Origin: Stentor coeruleus
Taxonomy: Eukaryota; Ciliophora; Heterotrichea; Heterotrichida; Stentoridae
Direction of reading: 5' to 3'
Assembly (NCBI GenBank): GCA_001970955.1
Contig: MPUH01000311.1
Span: 1-64,000 of the forward strand
DNA length: 64,000 bases
The position numbers and the translations under genes are program-made. Every line of letters starts with the position of its first letter. Position 1 is the stretch's first letter. Shown here in pieces: positions 57,387 to 64,000 of this stretch. Below the pieces are notes generated by a model. It worked only from the letters and a program-made list of their open reading frames with translations, ran no database searches and was not told the origin of the DNA.

Positions 57387-58346
57387 TTTATTATTGAATT
57401 TTTTTAAGTTTGATAAGATTTTAATTGATGATAAAGTTGCATTTGGATTTTTTTAATAGGAATTAGTAAATTTTAGATTGTGGATATTGTAGGATATGTA
57501 GAATTTTTTTTGAGGGATAAAGGAATTTTTATGTGGAGTTGTGATAAGGATAATATAAAATAGGATATTAGGAAAGTTTTATTGTATTAAGTTTGTATTT
57601 AAAGAGACACTTTTTATGATGAAATTACTTTATGAATTCTGCTAAAATTAAATTGTGATTGATCATGTAAATGAGAAAATGTTTAAAGGAATTTTTTAGT
57701 TAGAAAATGATAAATAAATTATTGAGATTTTTAATATAATTTTCGAATACTTATAGCAATTTTAGTTAAGTTTTGTTTACTAATAATGCTAAGAATAGGA
57801 TTAAATACATTATTACAGTGAATAAAAAATAAAAATTGTTAAATGGCCTAAAAATATTAATCAAAATATAGACATCCTAACTTTATCAATACTAATAATA
57901 AATCAATATAAACCTTCAATAAAATACAAAATAGTATAATCCAAAACTCTTATATTTACAAAAATTCTATAAAGCATCTCACTTCAATAAAACTCATAAA
58001 TCTAATTCACCCTTAACCCACATTTTAAAAAAAAAAAATCTAATCTGTCTATTCAACAACACCACCATTTCTAGCAGCATTCCCAAATATCTATCCTACC
58101 TCCAAATTATATAAAACTTTTCATATTTCCTAAATCTCAGCCTAAACCATAACATTTTTCTCCAATCTCCAATTTTCCTCTCTACCAAAACTTCAATACC
58201 AAATAAATAAAACCCTACAATAACCCCAAAAAAAAATACCCATTTTATACCTAAAACTTTCCTATCCCTAATCAATTTCAAATTTCACAAATCCTATACA
58301 AAAAAAAAATACTCAAAAATAAACATAAAACTATAATATTCATACA
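57387..58346. other. Divergent intergenic region
   Basis: No further gene seen. G- and T-rich on + to about 57560, A/T-rich middle, then C-rich to 58346. A - strand frame at 58096-58281 falls in this C-rich part and was rejected. Confidence 0.45.
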
Positions 58347-58784
58347 ATGAATTCGATGAAAACTAGAAAAATCTTAACATCATCAGAACACAACCGACTA
58401 AAAGTTATAAAAACCTGCAAGATATCTGGGAAAATCAATATCACAGTAAAGTTATTTATGACACCACCCGCAACCCCAACAAAGAAAAAAATGATTTCTA
58501 GTGTAAGAAGCAGTCCAGGACTCGAAAGTAAAATTCAAGACTCTTATATGGAATCATTAAGTATTAAAGACTCAATAGTATCTCAAGACCCTAGGGATTT
58601 TATCGAACCGCCTCAGAATTTGACTATTCCCTCATTACAAGAGTATATTTTACATACAAGTGACCATAAACATAATCAACATAATGAAGCTCAGCCTTTA
58701 CCTAATAGACAACATCCATTAAAACCCCCTTTATCCCCTAAGCTATATCAAAATACTAATACGAAATTCCTTATTAGATCTTAG
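58347..58784 (+). CDS. Small protein of unknown function
   Basis: 145 aa, basic at the N-terminus (MNSMKTRKILTSSEHNRLKV), Pro/Ser/His-rich toward the end. A short FxEPPxNLTIPSLQEYI segment at about 91-108 looks like a linear binding motif. No hydrophobic core, so largely disordered. The gene has a C-rich 5' flank and converges with the ODAD3-like gene, leaving 40 bases between stops. Confidence 0.58.
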   Translation: MNSMKTRKILTSSEHNRLKVIKTCKISGKINITVKLFMTPPATPTKKKMISSVRSSPGLESKIQDSYMESLSIKDSIVSQDPRDFIEPPQNLTIPSLQEYILHTSDHKHNQHNEAQPLPNRQHPLKPPLSPKLYQNTNTKFLIRS

Positions 58785-58824
58785 ATTTTATTATAAAAAC
58801 CAGACATCCTAATTTATAACTAGT

Positions 58825-60339
58825 CTATGTAATAGTTTTCTTCATCTTATTCTCAATCATAGGACTTGAATATGCAAGATCTCTTATAATCCCTGCCTCA
58901 TCAACATCTTGATGAAAACTATCACTTCTAAACTTCTTCATATCTTTCATATCAATATTTTCAATAATATCTTTTAAAGTCATAGTATTAGTCAAACCTT
59001 TTATTTCAAAACAACCCTAAATGTTTTTTACATTTTCTTTGATTGGCTTTAAAAAACCTTTAATGTTTTGTCTTATCATGTCAAAACTTTCAATCAAGTT
59101 CTTATCCCCTTGATTTAACCCAAGTTTTCTAAGTATTTTGCCACCCCATACATAGATTTTCTGATGTATTTGTTTCATTCTCATGAGTTTTTCGATATCT
59201 TCATTAGCGATTTTGATTTTTTCTATAATTTCCTTTTGAAGTACATCTTTTATATTACTTTGAGGCTTAAGTTTTTCTGTATTAGCTAAATTGTTTTCGA
59301 TTTCCTGGATTTTTTTAGTTGTTTTTATAATATTCATATTTGAATCATCGACTATACGTCTTAGTTCATTAAACGCTATTTCTGTTGTTAAAAACTTTGT
59401 GACCATTTCTGAAGAGTCGTTTATACTTGAGTTTTTCCTAACTTTTTCAAAAGCTTTTTCTATATGGTTAAGTTTTTCCATATCAAAATCTAAACGTTTT
59501 TTCATGTAAAGGTACCAGAATTTATGCATTATCACCCCTTCTCGCATTTGTGTTGCTCGCATTTCTCTATCTTCATTAGCTGCAGTTTCTGCTATTTCTA
59601 TTTGCCTTTTATATCTTTCTTCTCGTTTTAAGTTGATTTCTTGCTTTCTTTTCACATCTTTTTCTATTGTATTTACGTCAACTTCTTTTTCTTTTGTTTC
59701 TTTTTCTATAAAAACTTCAAGGTTTTCAAGAGCTTTTTTGGTTTTAATCTTTGATTCTTTTTGTTTTCTACAGATTTCAATTTCTTCGCTGAGGATTTTT
59801 TTATTGTTTTTTACAGCTTTGATGATATCTTCGTTTTTTATGTCAAGATTTAACTTGTGAATTTTCATCCGTTCTATGATATGATTGTATATTTTCCTTG
59901 CAGATAAGGCATCTTCTTGTTTTTTAATAGTTTCGTTAATGGTTTCTTCAAGTCTTTGAACTTCTGATTTGAGTTTTTCGAGTTTTGTTAGGGTTCTTGT
60001 TTCTTCTTGACGGAAATTTTCGAGCTTTTTTTTTAAAATGCCAAGTTTTTGATCGTGAAGGAAGTTGGAACCTCGGTTTAGGTCGTGTTTTTTTTTTAGG
60101 ATGCTGAGTTCTAAGGAGATTTCTTTGAGATCTTCTTGTTTTGAAACACGGACAGATGTATCAGCTTGAGTTGACATTGAGACAAAATTCCTTGGGTCAG
60201 CGGTCAATATCATTGAATGCAGTTGTTTATTCTCAGATTTATTTATAACTCTTTCTGTACTGCTCATACTATTCCTCTTCCATCTTAAAGTTGCCCTTTG
60301 TGATAGACTCTCTATATTCACTTCAGTTGGAAACAGCAT
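58825..60339 (-). CDS. ODAD3/CCDC151-like outer dynein arm docking protein (two exons)
   Basis: 499 aa from exons 60339-59032 and 59016-58825 joined by a 15-nt intron. Almost entirely coiled coil (about 70-420). The segment at about 305-360, HIEKAFEKVRKNSSINDSSE then MVTKFLTTEIAFNELRRI, matches the CCDC151/ODAD3 signature in which ExAFxKI is followed by TGVSDxxEVxxRFxxQ and a new coil. ODAD3 is part of the docking complex that fixes outer dynein arms to doublets. The C-terminal exon (IKGLTNTMTLKDIIENIDM and on) lies outside the main reading frame. Other ODA docking coiled coils (ODAD1, CCDC63) are related, so the exact member is uncertain. Confidence 0.7.
59017..59031 (-). other. 15-nt spliceosomal intron of ODAD3-like gene
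   Basis: GTAAAAAACATTTAG on the - strand, phase 0, A at position 10. Unspliced it ends at TAG; spliced it continues in frame for 64 more codons (PIKENGCFEIKGLTN and on). Confidence 0.9.
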
Positions 60340-60764
60340 TTTCTTAAGAATTTATATAAAAAATAAACTCTAACTCCCCTCCATTCTCAATTTCCAATAT
60401 ACTTCGTTATTTCCCAACAGCGCATTTTTATTATCTTGTTATAAATAAAAATAAATACAAAATTAAAATCATCACAAACTTAATCATTCAATCATCTAAT
60501 CTAATATTAATCTCTACTTCACTCCCTATTTCTCTTACTTAATTGAAATAAATATCTTCCCACATATACACCCTTAAAAATCTTCATGAAAAGTATCCTC
60601 ATCACAAATATTTCCCATACAAAAAAAAACATCTTAACTATCCAAAATTTCTTTCCAATAAATCTTAATTGAAATTACTCATATATAAATTCTAATTCTA
60701 ATCAGCTTATAAACATGATTTCACATATTAAAAAAATATTTGAGTTATTTTAGCTAAGAAATAC
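60340..60764. other. Intergenic region
   Basis: No gene seen. C- and T-rich on + nearly throughout, including directly upstream of the - strand start at 60339, which is an exception to the usual G-rich left half. Confidence 0.45.
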
Positions 60765-61115
60765 TTAGTTTTTTATGGTTGCCTTAAGCTTCATTCTCAG
60801 ATTCTCTTGTTTGTGTTTAAACTTATGGACACTTAAATGACTATATTGCCTGAAACGGATTCTGCAAATACTACACCTATAAGGTTTGACTCCAGCATGC
60901 TTGTACAAATGTTCACGTAAAATCTGATTAGAAGCCAAAGATTTTTTGCATATATGGCAAGTAAAAAACTTTTTCCCTAAATGCATAGTTTCAACGTGTC
61001 TTCTAAGACTAAATCTGCACTTGTATTCTTTAAAACACTCAGGCTGTGGACAGCAATATAGAATTGCTGTATAGGTTTTCTCTTCTTCAATAGTCTCTCG
61101 CTGATTTGTCGCCAT
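60765..61115 (-). CDS. Three-finger C2H2 zinc-finger protein
   Basis: 116 aa. Three C2H2 fingers occupy residues 19-102: first finger YCCPQPECFKEYKCRFSLRR then H-x4-H, second FFTCHICKKSLASNQILREH, third YRCSICRIRFRQYSHLSVHK. The short N-terminus is acidic (ETIEEEKTYT) and the tail basic. It is a close paralogue of 63014-63364 (shared ASxQILREH and RQYSHLS) and more distant from 18895-19353. It is likely a nuclear nucleic-acid-binding protein. Long gene-free DNA lies upstream. Confidence 0.9.
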   Translation of the reverse strand: MATNQRETIEEEKTYTAILYCCPQPECFKEYKCRFSLRRHVETMHLGKKFFTCHICKKSLASNQILREHLYKHAGVKPYRCSICRIRFRQYSHLSVHKFKHKQENLRMKLKATIKN

Positions 61116-63013
61116 TAATTATTGCCACGGCTTTTAAGGTAGTTAAAGGATCTTAATTTTATATGATAAATGGTAACATATTTAGTTTATTTAAATAATC
61201 AGGGCAATTCAAGAGATAAGCTCGAGGCTTTTGAGTATTTTTTAATCTTAATTGACTAGAATGTTATATGAAGGGGTAGGAGTTTAATGGCAAAAGTTAA
61301 TTTTATTGCATTTAAAGAGATTTATAGGGATTTATTTATCATAAAGGGTATAGGGGAGAAAAAATTGGTTTCTGAGGGTTTTAGATGAATCTTGATGGAG
61401 ATTCCGATGACTGGAATGCTTGAAAAAAAAAAACCCATGAAAGCTTCGATGAGTTTTTATATAAGCAGGATAAGTTAAGAAAGATGAAAAAAATAGGATA
61501 CCCAATGTGATTTTGATATCAGCGGTGAGGAAAAGAAAAAAATTTAGGCAGGAGAGTAATTTAAGTGATTACAATTACATCAAAATATGGAAACTGATTT
61601 TAAAGCATATATCAAAACATCATTTTTATTTTGACAAGCTATACTAATACATATAGTTTAATTCAATGCAAAAAATAACGAATTTTCAAGTTTTAGATAT
61701 GCGAGTTATGAATGCATTATACTTATATAAGGTATTATAATTTCTAATGAATTAAAACATTTTTCAAATATAAAAAGTATTTTTATTATTACATATGATA
61801 GATTGTATTAAAAATTTTGGAGTAATAAGATTTTTTAAGACTATTCTACAGTATCTTAATAATCTTTATCTTAGACAATCATAGAAATAATAAGTTTATA
61901 GTTAGAAAAGCATAAAGAAATGAAAACTTGATAATTTTTTCTTTATAAAAATTATGCTTTGTTTCTACCCCCAATATAAAAGTATTTTTATAGTTTAATA
62001 GCTTTTAATTACTAAGAAAATATCGCAAATCAAATATTCAGCTTAGTTATAAGGCATAATTAAAAAATCCATATTAGTTATTTCTTAGGTAAGTATATTA
62101 ATTAAATTTTATAAAACCTTGAATGATATCAAAATTATATATGAATTGTTATGCTAAGAGAGAATATTCTAAAGAAATTATCTAAAGCATCTATAAAATT
62201 AAGTTTACTATCACTGTTGTTATAAGAATCAGTTGTATGTCAATTTTTAGACACTTTTTTTTGAATAAATTTTTTGATATATTCTCATAGTTTAAGAGTA
62301 AAAATTATAATTTGTGAAGTGAAAGTTGATATAAAAAGAAGAGATTCTGTGATTTTTTAATGATTTTTGCCTATTGAATTGGCTTAGTTATTTGCTTATA
62401 TGCATAAAAGGCAAAAAATGATGATTTTCTTCTGTTAAGCCCCCAAACCCTTCCTATCTTCCTATCTTTTAACTTTTCCTATAATTTCACTGTTACTTTA
62501 TATCCCTACCTCATCCCATTCTCATAAAACTCAGTTCATTCCTCTATTTTAACAACTTTTTCCCCTGACTGTTTAAATTTTCATTACCCATTTTTCAAGT
62601 AATTTTCCAGTGCAAAAATTTCTTATTCTTTAAGATCCAATACTCCAAATCCTTATCAAAATCCAGCTTTCCTTTAAGAGTCTAGCTAAATTTTTGAAAA
62701 AAAAAAACAACATCCTTCTTATCATAAAACTTTATAAAAAAACCCTTAAAATTCCTAGTATAATAAACCCAGCAAGACAAAAAGAAAATCATAAATCATA
62801 AAATTTGTTATTTCTTCGGTTTAAATTATCAAATTCCTAAACATCTCCAACTTTTCCCTACTTATTTCCTTGAAAATATCTTAAATTTTCCACTACCCAT
62901 TTTTCAGGTAGTTTTCCAGTGTAAAAATTTCAAATCTTTAGCATCCAATACATGCAAATCCTTATAAAAATTCAAATACTATTTAGGTTAAAATGATTAT
63001 TTAAGCCGAAAAC
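61116..63013. other. Longest gene-free region, 1.9 kb
   Basis: No gene seen. 61150-61560 is G-rich on + (5' flank of the C2H2 gene), the middle is A/T-rich, and 62440-63013 is C-rich. It contains a diverged direct repeat pair (62573-62665 and 62881-62975) just beyond the 3' end of the next C2H2 gene. Confidence 0.5.
62573..62975. repeat. Diverged ~93-bp direct repeat pair
   Basis: Copies at 62573-62665 and 62881-62975 share words such as TTAAATTTTC, TACCCATTTTTCA, GTAATTTTCCAGTG versus GTAGTTTTCCAGTG, AAAAATTTC, ATCCAATAC and CAAATCCTTAT, about 80 percent alike by eye. Both are noncoding; the second ends about 40 bases from the stop of the 63014-63364 gene. Confidence 0.85.
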
Positions 63014-63364
63014 TTAATTCAATTCTTCCAATTCTGACTCGGTTTGAAGTTCTTCAACTTCTAGGGCGTTGAGATAGCGAAGATTGTGTTGTCGCCTATG
63101 TAAGCTCAAATGGCTATACTGGCGATATTTGTTCCCGCACAAGTGACACTTATAAGGTTTAGCGCCTGAGTGTCTGTAAATGTGCTCTCTTAATATCTGC
63201 TGAGAGGCAAAATGCTTCTTGCAGATCCGGCATTCATGGAAAGTTTTGCCTAAATGGCACATCTGGAAGTGTTTACGCAAGTTAAACTTGCTTTTGTACT
63301 CCTTGAGGCACTCCACAGAAGGACAACAATAAAGTTTCAATTTGAACTCGACAGGTCTTTGCAT
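63014..63364 (-). CDS. Three-finger C2H2 zinc-finger protein
   Basis: 116 aa, the same length as its paralogue 2 kb away. Fingers: YCCPSVECLKEYKSKFNLRK then H-x4-H, FHECRICKKHFASQQILREH, YKCHLCGNKYRQYSHLSLHR, with a near-canonical linker R-H-S-G-A-K-P-Y between the last two. The acidic tail (LEVEELQTESELEELN) differs from the basic tail of the paralogue and could recruit partners. Probably a DNA- or RNA-binding regulator. The region just after its stop is one copy of a noncoding direct repeat. Confidence 0.9.
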   Translation of the reverse strand: MQRPVEFKLKLYCCPSVECLKEYKSKFNLRKHFQMCHLGKTFHECRICKKHFASQQILREHIYRHSGAKPYKCHLCGNKYRQYSHLSLHRRQHNLRYLNALEVEELQTESELEELN

Positions 63365-63752
63365 ATTTTAGAAACTATATTTACCATTAATCCATATGTA
63401 TAGTCTAATTATAATTTTGATGATAGTTTAATTATTAACCCAAGCAAATCCCTAGTTCAAACAAAGAAAATATCGTAACAATATTTCCCACAACAGTCAA
63501 TAACACTATTTTTTATAAGTTCCCTTATGTAATTAATCATTTTTCCTAATAAACTAAACTTTTTTGGCAAAATTTTTTTTAGGTAAATAAACAATAAAAT
63601 ACAAAAAACACTGAGCTATTTACAATAATGATAAGACTATTCTTAGTTCTTGTTAAGCTACTTAATTTAATATATTCATTCTTTTACTACTCATAATCTT
63701 TGTGAAACTTTTTGTTAAGGAATCTCTGAAGTATAAAAATTGTAATTTTGAG
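63365..63752. other. Intergenic region
   Basis: No gene seen; A/T-rich without a clear composition switch. Confidence 0.4.
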
Positions 63753-63914
63753 ATGATGAAATCGAAAATTCTCAAAGAATATCGAGAATTTTTACAGTTT
63801 GATAGAGAAAAAGGTTTAAATTATAGTTTTTTATATATTAGAATGAAGATTTGTATTGGGTTAAAAATTTTTGTCCTAATTTTGGGAATAATGAAAATTT
63901 TAGATACAGGATAG
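63753..63914 (+). CDS. Possible 53-aa microprotein
   Basis: 53 aa from the first ATG of a short open frame: a charged helix MMKSKILKEYREFLQFDREK, which faintly recalls LYR-type assembly factors, then a hydrophobic end. The 3' flank is G-rich as after real + genes, but the hydrophobic part could be chance A/T-rich reading. It may instead be the first exon of a gene that continues past the edge. Treat as tentative. Confidence 0.25.
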   Translation: MMKSKILKEYREFLQFDREKGLNYSFLYIRMKICIGLKIFVLILGIMKILDTG

Positions 63915-64000
63915 TTTTAAAATTAAAGGGAAAAAGTTTTTTTTAAGAAAGAATTGGTTTTTGTAAGTGGAATAAGAAACTATTATGAAAAATCAACGTG

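Noticed and set aside
58096-58281. 61-aa - strand frame with a hydrophobic stretch
   Set aside because: Sits in a C-rich 5' flank; composition-driven and without start context.
1-64000. Mobile or virus-like elements, CRISPR arrays
   Set aside because: No transposase, integrase, reverse transcriptase or capsid-like frame, no long terminal repeats and no spaced palindromic array were seen.

Overview
This is a nuclear, AT-rich, gene-dense window from a ciliate, most likely a heterotrich of the Stentor type. Three things point there. (1) Genes end in TAA, TAG and TGA alike and conserved domains read cleanly with the standard code, which is unusual for ciliates but known in Stentor; Blepharisma, which reads TGA as Trp, is disfavoured. 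(2) Every intron I could establish is exactly 15 nt, GTA...(T/C)AG, mostly with an A at position 10, the tiny intron class known from heterotrichs. (3) The gene content is that of a free-living ciliated protist: doublet and axoneme proteins, a hybrid two-component protein, expanded kinases, and protist-specific motif-repeat proteins. No mobile element, virus-like element or CRISPR array was seen.

Layout. 0.5-13 kb: a small basic protein, a GRIP-like coiled coil, NAXD (metabolite repair), a myristoylatable PP2C-like protein, a PH-like plus kinase protein, a SMARCAL1-type annealing helicase, a HAD-like/ITPK fusion assembled from two neighbouring ORFs by 15-nt introns, and a TPR-IQ protein. 13.5-17.2 kb: RPS10, a CFAP97-domain protein, an unknown and a SHIPPO/ODF3-repeat protein, packed head to tail. 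17.9 kb: tRNA-Tyr with a 10-nt intron. 18.9-31.6 kb: a C2H2 protein, a membrane hybrid sensor with a degenerate kinase and intact receiver, a Cys-rich protein, a short RIB43A, a secreted Asp-rich repeat protein with a Cys-rich tail, and a DIxGA-repeat protein. 31.8-47 kb: two unknowns, a CCCH-RING protein, RPL35, a DYRK kinase, an arrestin-like protein, an F-x-P-x-I motif protein (two introns), a PX sorting nexin and an M1 aminopeptidase (two introns). 47-57.5 kb: coiled coil, a 54-aa RIIa/Dpy-30-like microprotein, WD40, a Cys-rich type I membrane protein, a large EWKDRR-repeat protein, another F-x-P motif protein and a 43-aa membrane microprotein. 58-64 kb: an ODAD3/CCDC151-like docking protein whose last exon is hidden behind an intron, and two more C2H2 paralogues set in long gene-poor DNA.

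Themes. Many genes serve the cilium (CFAP97, SHIPPO, RIB43A, ODAD3-like, RIIa-like, probably the IQ/TPR and F-x-P-x-I proteins) or signalling (DYRK, PH-like kinase, PP2C, hybrid sensor, ITPK, arrestin, PX). Neighbours look independently transcribed; intergenic DNA commonly switches from G-rich to C-rich on the + strand, so coding strands tend to have C-rich 5' flanks and G-rich 3' flanks, and most start codons sit directly after an A/T-only stretch often of the form TATAA. Because 15 nt is a multiple of three, introns without an in-frame stop cannot be seen from reading frames, so some ORFs here may still contain unspliced introns.
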